A DNA stretch of 64,000 bases from Echinococcus granulosus (Eukaryota; Platyhelminthes; Cestoda; Cyclophyllidea; Taeniidae), in the NCBI RefSeq assembly GCF_000524195.1, contig NW_020170395.1, positions 1,000,814 through 1,064,813 of the forward strand, read 5' to 3'. A program made the position numbers and the translations under genes. The notes beneath the pieces were generated by a model, which ran no database searches, was not told the DNA's origin, and saw only the letters and a list, made by a program, of their open reading frames with translations. This document shows positions 13,301 to 24,433 of the stretch, one piece after another (position 1 is the first letter of the stretch; each line of letters opens with the position of its first letter).

Positions 13301-16300
13301 CTCACCAAGGGATTGAAATGTTAAATATGCTCAATTTAAAAGCATTAGACTATTACAAAATCCATTCACGAGGAATCCTATCAGGATAGTTTATTTATTT
13401 AACAGTGTAGTGTGCTGAACCGCTAATCGAATGTAATGAGACTACGACTTCGAAACCAAAAACTTCACTCTCTAGGTTATCTGTTTCAATGATAAGAAGC
13501 ATGGATTGAAAATGGTCTTCAAGTTGCAGGATAAAATCGGCATGCGTTTATCAAATTCGTAGTTCCATAAGATTTTACATAAACCCTTCAAAATAGGGTA
13601 AAATTTGTAACAAAAACCGCATGAAAGTACGAAATAACGCGGTAGAAGATATATTGAGTTGTGATAAAGCTGGTCATCATACCATCTCTACCAAGGGCTG
13701 TTCGAGTTTGCTAACCTTTTTGGCATTTTTTCAGTGTGTGCAAAAATAATCGTGTGCTAATCGCCGACCACGTGGAATGGGGACGCGACTTCAAACCACA
13801 GGCACGTGAGAAGTCGAGCAAAAGCTACCACAAGCATAAAACGAGCAGCTTTCGAAATGCAGTTAAGAGAAGCGAACTCACGTAGTCGCAGGTGGGTTGG
13901 AGGGCCTTGAGCAGACAGGAGACAGTGTCATCGAACTCGGGAGTAAGGAGTTGGCTGTAGAGCAGGCGGCGATGGAGGCTACGACGCTGCTTAAGCACCA
14001 ACACCACCACGTGGCAGGCCCATGTATTCACACCCGTGCCACTCAGTGGGAGGCTATTCTGCGTCAGCGGCTGCAGGATCTAAACGAAACCACTTCATCC
14101 CAATCAATGGTTCCGGTGGTAAATGCCCTATTCGTGCCATCTTATCTGATGCTGCATATACCATTGAGTACCTAGTAGCCCCCAGCCTTTGTGCCTTCTT
14201 CCATTGAATCAGTTAAAGCGGTTATGTCTTGTATTTGCATTCAGAAAGCCTAACCAGCGCACCATTGCATATTGCCCCTCTAAAATTAGACACCCATCCT
14301 AATTTTTTAGTCTTGCAACTAAGCATCAAACTTTTTAAAAGCCAATGTATGGCTTAGAGTATGACGCAAATTATCCGGAAAAAGAACTATTTTGCACTAA
14401 AACTTTGTGCCTGTCTTGGGCAAAAGGTGTTTAGAAGGCACTACAATTAATGAGCGAAAAATAATTCTTGAATAATTCCAAATGGATAATGTAATTGGCA
14501 AAATTCCGGTGGTTTCCAAACCTCATCATTGTTCACCCATGACTAAAAATAAATTTTAGTCAGAGTACAGCGCAACGACAGTGAATTAAAGATTAGGCGA
14601 GAAGGCGAAAATTGGACCATTTTCAATGTACTTAATTCCAATAGGTATAAGGAAGGGATTTGGTTTAAAAAATCCCAGAAGCAGAATCGGGCCAATAGTC
14701 TTTTTAAGGCGCAAGTGAGATGTGATCACACTACACACCATCCGACCTTAGATCTTTGGACGAATCCAGCTTCTCAAGAAATTGCGCACCACGGACAAAT
14801 GGAAATACAACTACTTATATACGAAAGCTTTTTTTCATAAGACTTGGAAGCAAGTACACAAATGAACCACCTCTAAAGAATTTGCCTAACATCCAAAAGA
14901 TCTATACAGGATTTAAAAAAAATAAAGATATCAAAACAGCCATATAATTGAGTTAAATAATTTTCAGAAATCAGGACGCTTCATTTATGATATTTTGTCT
15001 TCACGGAATCTTTCAATAATGATAAATACTAAGTACATTTTTTCATTTAACTGACAAAATATACCCCTAATTTGCATGCCACAGAGTTCCCATTAAGTCT
15101 GTTCTATGATCCTATAAAAAGTGCAAAGAATTAGAGCCCCCTTTTTACACGAACCTTTAAGGAGATCTGATCGTCAGAGAGACCCAGCCCGTCAGCACGC
15201 AGGGTCTCACGACCAAAGCGGTCACAGGCAACGATGACAGTATTTGTCTTCGAGAAGGAGTCATCGGTAGCAGCGGAGGAGCAGCAACAGCGCCAGAACA
15301 GGACACCCCTTAGTAGACCCACAAGGAGACACATGGTGCGATCTGCGGTGCCCGAGAGACCGAACGCCCCATCGGGCGAACAGAGACCCAGGGAGTCCAT
15401 CATCTCCGCTTCGGTTTCTGTCTCTTCCTCGTTGTCATAGTCGCCGTTTTCGTCAATGTTGCTATTCTCATCGAGAGATCGGCCACTGAGACGGTAGATG
15501 AGGTGGTCACTGTGCGTCTCGCGGTGGCAACAAAGAGAGCTCACTTTGGGCCCGCCTCGGAAGCCCAAGTAGCAACGGGAGTAGGGTTGCGATAGATGCG
15601 AGTAAATAGAGATTAAAGCTGAAGGGTCTGTCTCGCACAACACTACAACAAAGACGGTCTCGATGCAAATATTGGCTTTTTGAAGGTTATGCTACCATCG
15701 AGTCGCCACAGTGCGTGTGATACCAATCTCCCAAACTTGTAAATCTGTAATAATGGCACCTTCAGACCTACGTGGCCTAGAGCTCCCTCAGAGCTAACCC
15801 AGATGCGTTGGCGAAACCGCTTTACAAGAATAGCAATCGTGATCTTGCTGAATGGAAGAAGGGTATCTGCTGCGAAGACTGACAACATAGGGACGGTTGA
15901 ATAAGCATCAACTTTTGGCAGGTATCCTGATATCAAGTCGTGCATAATGATCAGCAAGAGAACGAGATCTCAATTGAAGGAGCCGAAACCGTCCAATATA
16001 GAGCCATCTCAATTAATGATATAAAACCAAAAATTTGACCTAAGAGTCCGATTTCCATCTATGTTGTAAGATGCTTAAAACAAATCAGGTGGAAAGCTGG
16101 GCAACAGTATGAATGGCATCGCATTCAAAAAGAAGAATGAAAACAAGATGTAGCTTCACGTTGCAGTTGCATCACTGCATTACAGTGATTGGCAGATGAA
16201 ACTGGTTCATTGCGAAATTTCCATCAAGGTTTCGACAATAATCAATCCAAATTCACTTCACCAAGTCAGCGTGACAGGTGGGCCCTTCAAAATCAACGAA

Positions 16301-19300
16301 CTACGCAGCTGTCAATAACATAAGAGGTACCATCACAGCGATTGTTATTCACCTTGCCATATATGTCAGGCACTAACCCAATCGTACCACTGTTTTAATG
16401 GACCTTTTTCAATGCTTTTCAATCAGAGAAGTGCAAGGAAATCCACCGCTAGAAGCTAATTCAAAACATGTTTCGCGGGTTCTATTTTGTAGGAAAAGTG
16501 TTAAAGCGCAGTGCAACGCAAGTACAAGAACTACTAAATAATAGAATATCGCTCTAATTTCAACCAATTTCACCAATATTACACAAATTCCAGGACGTCA
16601 TGGGAGGACTTTAAAAATCACTACTTGTTTAGAAAATGGTATTTAAAACAGTTTCTATTAAACAGGAAGGAATTATGACTCAATCGCAGAGCGAAACTAC
16701 AAGTTTTAGGATGTGTTGAACACTCAGTGCATTGAAAAACGCCATACCAGTGGGAACCGAGAAGAAACTGTGCAAAAGCTCACATGAAATTGAGAAAAGG
16801 GAGCCGCTTGGTTGCTCCCTTGTATATTAAACCATTAATAGCGAAGACAGGTCCACTCGCATTAGCTCAACCATGCCGTTCACTTTGCCCAAAAAACATC
16901 ATATCGGATGAAAAAAACATTTAATTTTAATAAGATTAATGCATCAGAGTGAAATTTGAGTTAAAACGGATGATACATTAGACCGTAACTTTTACTTGGA
17001 CTAAGAACTCCACAAGGTGAAAAGTGTGAATCGTCAGGCTAAAATTACGATTCAGTTACCAAATGTGTGGTGGTTTGTCATATAAAAGATCGCTTTCTTT
17101 TTAAATTGAATCATTTCGCAAATCAAAAAATGTCCTTTTGAGTGGCATCCACCATTCCCATGCCTCACCTATCACGTGACACAAAGTGCACAAATCCAAA
17201 ATGGAGTGGTCTCCTCAACCAGAATTAAAAATTGGCAGGCTTTCATTGACTAGTCAAAACAAAAGTCAATCCCCCTAGGCTCAGACAACTTGCCCAAATT
17301 TAGCCAAAATTCACCTACAAATACCTGAGTCAAACCTTACAAGCTTTTTGCTGAAAGGGTATAAATTTACGCCGGACTTCGTGCAAGAAATAAGCAAGCG
17401 TCGGATACGGGAGACCGTTGCAGCTAAAAATAGTCTAGTGCTTTTCCTAATTTCACCAAAAAAAGAGCTATTATTAAACACCAGATTTCCTAAACTCATG
17501 GCAAAAGAATCAGTAGCCAGTTTACTCAAAAGTGAAATAAAACAATGTCACTCAGGGGGCAGTCTTTGGTGAATGTGCCAAATTCCTACTTACTGCGAGG
17601 TTTATTCCAATCAGATGAGAACTGTCAATTTCACAGAAACGTACACATCAACCATCAAGAGGCCAGGTAGCGATGCTGTTGTTTGCGTGAGGGCGTGCAG
17701 GAAAAAGCGCATATACGAAGTCGTGTAGTACTGAAGCCTTTTGCGAACGAGAGTGTAAAACTCGAAACCATGGACAATGACTTGCATTTACAGAGGACTA
17801 CAGATGCGACAAGCTGCGGTGGTGGGAAGCTTAACAGTAAGACATATGAAAGACCACCAGCCCCCATGCCTGTGCGTTGAGGGATATTCCGGTGGCTCCG
17901 TTTTCATCCCACAGCCTTGGCAGTGATTCAATGCTATGAACATTCAGCCAACATGTAGAGCACCTGGATCCTGAATGGTCGTTGTGTAAACCTGGCATTA
18001 AACTGCGCAAGGAATAAGTATTCACAGAAATGGTGAATATTTATGCTGCTCGTAAAGCTAGCGCATTCGCGATGGGTTCCACGACAGATTTCCGCATCAG
18101 TGATAAAGTGCGGGGAGCCACCCTAGGATGGTTCAGCCGTGGAGATAAATACTTCTATGACAAATTTTTTAAATATTAATTAAACGTCTAGATGACTGTG
18201 AAAACATTTCCCAAAGCATGTCAAAAATATGAGTTTTCACATCCCAAAACGTTTTTTGTTACATAAGTTGCAAAGATCCGATTTGACTTGAACATCTATT
18301 GCATTTCCAGCTGCTTGGTTACGTATGCTATCAGACATAGAGGTTCATAGGGAGGAAAAATTAACAGCAATCCTTGATACCTAGAGTCAACACAGTGAGC
18401 AGCATAAAACAAACACAAACTTACCCCTTTTAAACGTCTCAAATGCCAAGGGGACATGGTAGATAGCGAAGAATAATATTTTGAGCGAAAACCTGGCAAC
18501 CTGAAAATAAAAAAAATGTCACTCACATGTGAGGCTGAGTCAATAAACAAAATGCTAAAATGCACAGCCTCATTTCTATTGTTAAATTTAGCTAAGGTAA
18601 CGCCATAATATACCCCTCCCTTACCCCACACACGTATTTTAACGGCCCTTGAAATGACAGAGGCAAAAGTACCCCATATGTCACGTAGTATGTTGCTGCC
18701 GTAAGAAGATGGGGAAAATGAATGCATTTTAACAGAGATGTTTAGCTGTATTTTACAGCTCTTAGTTAAGGTGACTCATCCTTGAAATATGAAATCGGGT
18801 CAACAGGCCTCTGAAAGGAAGGGTGGGTAAAGTGAGTTAATTAACAGAAATGAGACGGGTATAAAATCTGGGCGGTCGACCTGGTCTGTAGCGAAGTAAG
18901 CATTATAGGTGGTCCGATTGCAGAGCTCTGCAATGATGAAATGTGCCATCCTTGAAGGAGTGCAATAACAGCCGAAGCGTGCAACTTCATAACGAAAAGC
19001 CCCTATCCGGACAGAACTCCTGATCCAGTAAAATTGCCAAGAGGGGTCAGTGACGTTGCGGCCGCATAATTCTTTTTTTAGTTGCACCCAAATTCGATGA
19101 CTGGCGCAGTTGGTTCGTCAATGTTTTTTCTTTACAGCACCGGCTACACTGTGATGGCCGACGTGAGAGGTTGACCATGGAGAGGGATGGGGAAGATGCT
19201 CGAAAAACGAGAGGGACCAGGTAATGCTTTGATCATTTAAACCCCAATTTCGGTTACGCGGGCACTTACGTTCGCGGCATTGTATCTCGGCTGAGTGGCA

Positions 19301-22300
19301 TGGTGTCCGCGCCAACCCAGTAGCCCCCAACCCTTATACATGTCGGTAATACATTTTCTGTCCTCGTATAATGAATTCTCGGCTGCAAAGTGCACCCAAA
19401 ATGACTCATTAATCATAAAAGGACGGGAAAGGAGGGCCCCAAGTGATGTCATGTCAAATAACGAACGTTTACACAGAAACATCATCAGGAAAAGGTAGGG
19501 TTTCGCAAGGATTAAAGTTGCCGCAAAAAGAATTATATCGGGTTGTGAAATGAGGAGACAATAAGCGGAGTTCAAATTTTATCACTTCTTCACAGATATA
19601 TACCCACGGTCTTTTCACTAAAGTTGATAAAAAGAGTAACGTCATGTACATTCTTTGAACATTGCTTTTCGGTGTCTTCACCTTGGTGGTGACTTTATGG
19701 GAAAAAAGGAAAATAAACAGTTCCACACACGTAGCAGTCTAAAACAACGGGGTCATCAAGATGCATAAGTAAACACCCATCCTTGATTAGGTACACCATA
19801 TGGGAGTTGTTCTGTGACGAAGAAGACGGTTGTGTATAGATATTACTGAAAATATTGCCATGCTCGTGATTCTTCAACTCAATCACCATTGACAGATTAT
19901 CAAATAGAAAAACATTGCATAAATCCCTTTCCTTCAGCTAAGATTTTCAAATTTCTGCAAATAATTAGTTTTATGTTCTAAGCTGTGCATCTTGTCACCG
20001 TTTCGGTCTCATGAATAATTGTGGCAAAAATCACGAAATTGGTAGGATTGGGTTCCGTTTAATTTGCCAAGAAGTGTTCAGATTCCCGGGATTTCCCTTC
20101 CTTCATATGTATGACTAGACGACCCCTACGTTATAAGAAATCAGAAGCATCATCGTTGCGTTTCTGTAATCTCCACATGTCCGGATCATTCCATTAAGAG
20201 CTTTAGGCTTCACATCAACAATACTGTACCACTCAGGAAAAAAATATCGACGAACTCAGAGGCGATTAATTTTGAGATTGTGCGTTTGTGATGAAATTGT
20301 CCATACTTTCTTCCCATTTGAATGCCATTCACATTTATTTTAGGTTCCCAAAACTACTTTCTGGGTCTCTAAACGCCGTTCTATTTCAATTTGTCATAAA
20401 GTCGCGCTTTCCATAAATCGTGTCCAATTACCCTAAATCGCATAATTTAACCCATGGAAAGGTAAAATAGAGCTAGATAAAGTTAAGAGAAGATGAACGA
20501 CTAGCTTTAATTGATATTTGCCAGCCCTGCTTATCACAGAAACCTGCCCCGTAATTGGAAGGGAAATAGGTGAAGATATTAGGATAAAAATGTTGGATAG
20601 AAGAAAAGTTGCAGACTGAAATGAACTTTAATGAATCATTCGTATTCTCGCTTCCCTACAACTATTATGATTTGGAAAGTGCTAGGCAACAATCTGAGTG
20701 AAGGGTTGTAATCAACCGAAAGAATCCTTAAAGGTCACGTTAATAAAGATGATGAAAGCAGAGAGGTAGAGAGCGCAAGAAATCTTCCAACACTTACGAA
20801 AACCATCGATAGAAAGGAGCAAGGGAAAATCTCCAACCAACCTCAAAGCATATTTCATCCATCCAATCTCGATTATTCTCAACCATTGAATATAGCTAGG
20901 AAAAGTTGGAAATGAGAGGGATTGGAATAAAATCTAACTACTTTCTATGCCCACACTTCACTCGCTATGGTAATCAGCTGCAAGAGTAGAAAAAATACTT
21001 GAAGAAAAGAGGTGACATAAAAATAGGCACTAATTGTCCACATTGATGAACGAGGTAAAAAGAAAGTTAAGCAAGAGAAATGAAGAGAGGAGCAACTAAC
21101 CGCATGCGCGGCGGCATCGGGACAGGGCGCCGAATTGGCCATATCAAAAGGAAGGATAAGGCCGCGATCCTGGTTAAGGAGAGGTGCGTGGCGTGGACAG
21201 GCGGTGGCCATAACGCCACGATGAGCCATGCGCAGCAGCACCGCGCCCCCTCGTCCCGCCAACGTAGCGCACGAGGCGAGGAGGGCGAGAAGTTTGGTGA
21301 GGCAGACGAGAGTGTTCGCACCCGCACCGCCTTGGAACCTTTCGACACCCCTTCGCAACGCCTCAAATAGCGCCTCATTGAGGTGAATAAGATCAGCTAA
21401 CCGATCGATTGTGAAGACATCCTGTACGCAGAAGGGCAAACATGAACCAAGCACGAACTGCTGAGAGAGGGCAATGATGGGCAACTGATGTTTGCGTACC
21501 AGAGCGGTGGTTTTCTTAAACGCGGGCAACGACTCAAAGTCCTGGTCCAGGTTGTCAGCTTCGAAAAGGGTTTTGAGTAAGAGCATGATTGCCTCACGCA
21601 AAGGGGGATCGGAGCTTTCACAGCTTAAATTTGCTGGGTAATGCAAAAAGGTATTGTCTTAGCCTATTGCTCGATAAGTTTAAATTGATGCATTTGTGAA
21701 AAAGTAGCCGGGGTGTTCCTGTCATTTTTGCAACTAAAATCAGCGCAATGTTGCATAAATCTATTTGGCAGAATCCTGTTTGGTTTAACGGTATGCAGGA
21801 CTTTTTTTATGAGACCCACAACTTTACGTAAATCCAGGGACCCCATCAAGAAAGGAGCCCACGTAAAGACGACCATAAAACGATGGTACAGGTGACAAAC
21901 TTTCGTACTCAATGGTCAACAAACCGCGTAAGAGGACATTAATGTGAGGTAGTTTTGTTGCTCTTTTGATTCTAAATTTAAACGCACTTATCTCAGATTC
22001 ATTTTTACCCTTTTGTCAATAACTGTAGGATCCGTTGGGAGATAAAGTCGCGTTAGTGAAGCAGAGCAAGACTGCATATCTTGCGGACATCAGTAATCTT
22101 ATTTTCTAGATACGACATCATATAACATCCGAAAAGCCCCAAAATAAGTAAATTTAGCATAAAAGAGATGCTTTTTGACTAAGCTTTGTGACCATTGGAA
22201 TAGCTGTTATGGACAGATGCTCTTAATAGGGGGGAGAATTGAGTCCAAGTGAAACGTGTGACAAGGAAACACTACAATCAGATTATGCGAGGCAAACGGG

Positions 22301-24007
22301 AAGCCGAATGCTTTGCAGGAAGAAAGCTTTAACTAATCAGATAGCTAACAAAGGAGGATGAACGATCTATTAACATTTCGGCAAATTCAGAGGGGACGAA
22401 GAGGGTTAGTGATCAAAGCATATTAGCCTTAAGATTGTCCTTTTACGCATCTCTGCTTGTGGCGGGCCCAAGCTTACCAGAAGGACGGGAGGAAAAATGT
22501 TTGCACCACTTTTAGCATCTGTTCTGCAATTCAATAGCAAGATTCGAATTTAATCATATAAATCTACCAAAAATACGAGTGCATTAAATTCAAATAACAC
22601 TTATTTCGGAAAATTTTCGAAAACGTGTCCTCTTACTATCGTTGCTAATAGTTATTCCAAGAAGTCATCTTCATCGTTGTATAGGAGATAAATTATTGTC
22701 GGTTGTAAAATACCTGCATCAAGGAGGTCGTTCAGAAAGTCCCTCCGCTTGCACAATTCCTCGGCAAAGGCAGGACTTTCACGCAAGAAACTGGCGTACA
22801 TACAGAGGAAGTCTCGTTTGAAGATGGTCGAATATTCAGTGGTTGCCGAAAAAGCCGCAGTGAGAGACATAATTCTGAGTGTAAAATAAACAAGCTTGTT
22901 TCGTGAACAAAGGGTGTCCCTATACACAGCGCAGGCGTGTCTTCCAGAACAGGTGTCATACATAAAGCACTTAAATGTCTGCTGAGATACCCTTTGGCTA
23001 TGGAGAAACGAACTAACCTTCCTCGAATAAGATCATTTTCTACGACGATTCGCTTGTTGATTGGATTCGCGGTGATGAAATTGCGAATACTCCTAAACGG
23101 CAGCAAAAAGAAGTGGTGTAGGCTTGATGCCCTTTTAATTTGGAAAGTCCGTTTCCATCACGATTTTAGGCCTTGTTTAAACACTGTATGAAATTGCGAT
23201 TGATTTTTTGAACTTAACTTTATGATGAAGCGAGGTAAAAAGCTCAGAAAAGACCAAGACGCTGCTCAGTAAAACGAGCATTCCATTTCCACTGACCTAC
23301 ATAGAGGAAGCCCTACGTGAATGATTTTGTCAAGCGAGTACACTAATCAATCCACCATGAAGTAGTAACTACCGCAATACGCAAGCGATAAATAGCGCAC
23401 GTGCTTCCTGTAAGAACCAAAATGTTTTGGAATAGGTGTTCTTCGAGGGCAGTCCGAAGGCGATTATAAATACTGCCACCGCGGCTCAAATCCTCACAGA
23501 CCGTTTTCGATTTATGTGAATTAAGAATGTCCAAAAACCTTTCACTCTTCAGAAAAAAAACTAGCACAAGTACTTGTCAAGTTTTATTAACTCTATTACC
23601 TTCAAGTAGATTATTCGAAGGTTTGAAGGTTAGTCTACTTCAAATTTCCAGTAAAACAAAGGAAAAATTTAAAAGAAATCCAGAATTCATAGAGCAATAA
23701 ACCCCAGAGATTCAGCTCAATTTTAAGCGTCGTGCGTTCAAAGTGTTATAACAATTAACACTCAAAGTAAAACAACGGATGATGGTAACCCATAGAAGGA
23801 AATAAAAAGCCCTCTGGTGAACTCATGACAAAAACTCTTGAGTGGTGCCGGATGTTAACAGGCTCACCGAATAGCCTTGAGATTGGCCTCCAGTGAAGAA
23901 GAGTCGAAATCTCGGATGAAGGTCTCCTCAAGGAGTTGGTTGGTTCTGCTCCACGCCATTGATACACCTGACCACATCCCGGGAGTAGGCATGAATTTGG
24001 ACGCCAT
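4365..24007 (-). CDS. ARMC8: Armadillo repeat-containing protein 8-like (GID5/CTLH ubiquitin-ligase subunit), 18 exons
   Basis: Coding exons 5' to 3': 24007-23868, 23544-23401, 23092-23018, 22874-22714, 21633-21101, 15843-15768, 15642-15155, 14079-13882, 10280-10191, 9582-9487, 9207-9112, 8419-8306, 7436-7189, 6371-6218, 6089-6003, 5709-5611, 5543-5474, 5113-4365. All junction phases agree; the total is 3,618 nt, about 1,205 aa. Recalled human ARMC8 aligns in order: EIVLAASSTLVNLQL with EILVVASSTLCNLLL, LNGVWGL with VNGIWAL, LLHGLSRS with CLHSLSRS, and SEGALGHV plus LCETDP with VEGAETLAYLIEPD. ARMC8 scaffolds RanBP9, RMND5 and MAEA in the CTLH E3 complex. This protein is nearly twice the human length (673 aa): it has an acidic Asp/Glu insert (about aa 445-470) and a Ser/Thr/Arg-rich C-terminal tail of about 200 aa. 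The start ATG is preceded in frame by TAA. Least certain splice sites: donors at 23401, 15768 and 7189. Confidence 0.82.
8803..8990 (+). repeat. Dispersed repeat R1, copy 2 (inside an ARMC8 intron)
   Basis: It repeats the R1 order: a ctccacttttgta block, gctgggtgg, cgggccat, then gcccgagtattatgtcttc and a cag.aaagtctcg block. It is more diverged than the copies at 0.1-0.3 and 47.4 kb. It lies between ARMC8 exons 9112-9207 and 8306-8419, antisense to the gene. Confidence 0.7.
10281..13881. other. Long ARMC8 intron
   Basis: A 3.6-kb intron between the exons ending at 13882 and starting at 10280. I found no internal exon or RNA gene. Its listed ORFs on both strands have no recognisable family and no consistent splice sites. 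Confidence 0.5.
15844..21100. other. Longest ARMC8 intron, hosting repeat R2
   Basis: A 5.3-kb intron. It holds the second R2 copy (17716-18045). A minus-strand segment near 18424-18492 has good acceptor and donor sequences, but I could not fit it to ARMC8 by phase or similarity, so it is left out. No other gene is supported. Confidence 0.5.
17716..18045 (+). repeat. Dispersed repeat R2, copy 2 (inverted relative to copy 1)
   Basis: Aligns with the reverse complement of 3361-3660 over its whole length. Matching blocks include gacttgcatttaca, acaagctgcggtgg, acattcag and cctgaatggtcg. It lies within an ARMC8 intron, antisense to the gene. With copy 1 it forms an inverted pair about 14 kb apart. 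Confidence 0.7.
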
Positions 24008-24082
24008 ATTTTACATTTCTCCAGAGAGGAAAGAAAAATAGACAAGAAATTTGCACACAAAATAAATTGTAGCGGGTTTATC
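24008..24082. promoter_or_regulatory. 75-bp divergent interval between the ARMC8 start and a plus-strand ORF
   Basis: On the minus strand, the ARMC8 ATG is preceded by a T/C-rich run ending in AG at 24020-24019, which leaves an 11-nt leader. That arrangement fits a splice acceptor or a spliced-leader trans-splice site. The leader contains a minimal ATG-TAA upstream ORF. On the plus strand an ORF starts at 24083. If both are genes, this interval is a compact bidirectional promoter; this is inference from spacing alone. Confidence 0.35.
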
Positions 24083-24433
24083 ATGTCCACTCGAGAGAAT
24101 GGGAAGGCACTCTACAACTTTTCCCTTGTCATCAAAAATGGCATGCACAATGACAGCGAGGATAAAAAACATTACAAAACCATGGCAATCACGTGTTTGT
24201 GTGATGATAAAGTGGCCATAGGAATGTTGTCCTCACACGATAAGTTGGCGGAAGAACTCAATCCTGTTGTCAAGTTAATAGTCAACAGCGTACCCAATAT
24301 CACGCGCTTCGTTACCCATTCGAACCCACGAATAGGCCACCTAAAGGTGCCGTGTCGAGGTGGAAAAAAGAAGCCACACAAACGCGCCTCAATCAAAAAG
24401 GGGAGAGGCAAGAGAAAAAAAGGAGAACAGTGA
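24083..24433 (+). CDS. Hypothetical 116-aa basic protein
   Basis: An ATG-started ORF immediately divergent from ARMC8. I recognise no family. The first 90 residues are of mixed composition with hydrophobic stretches (for example VVKLIVNSV). The last 25 are very Lys/Arg-rich (GGKKKPHKR and GRGKRKK), resembling a nuclear or nucleolar targeting or RNA-binding tail. A sequence aattgtag lies about 10 bases before the ATG and could be a weak acceptor. I see no canonical poly(A) signal just downstream. A long open frame also exists on the opposite strand (24172-24675), so this could be a chance ORF or 5' flank of ARMC8. Confidence 0.35.
   Translation: MSTRENGKALYNFSLVIKNGMHNDSEDKKHYKTMAITCLCDDKVAIGMLSSHDKLAEELNPVVKLIVNSVPNITRFVTHSNPRIGHLKVPCRGGKKKPHKRASIKKGRGKRKKGEQ

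Noticed and set aside
18296..18727. 143-codon minus-strand ORF within the long ARMC8 intron
   Set aside because: It has a good acceptor and donor inside (near 18492 and 18424), but no phase-compatible link to the neighbouring ARMC8 exons and no similarity to the human protein.
21080..21370. Plus-strand 96-codon ORF and minus-strand 21067-21378 frame
   Set aside because: Shadows of the 533-nt ARMC8 exon 21101-21633, whose phase and ARM similarity support the other minus frame.
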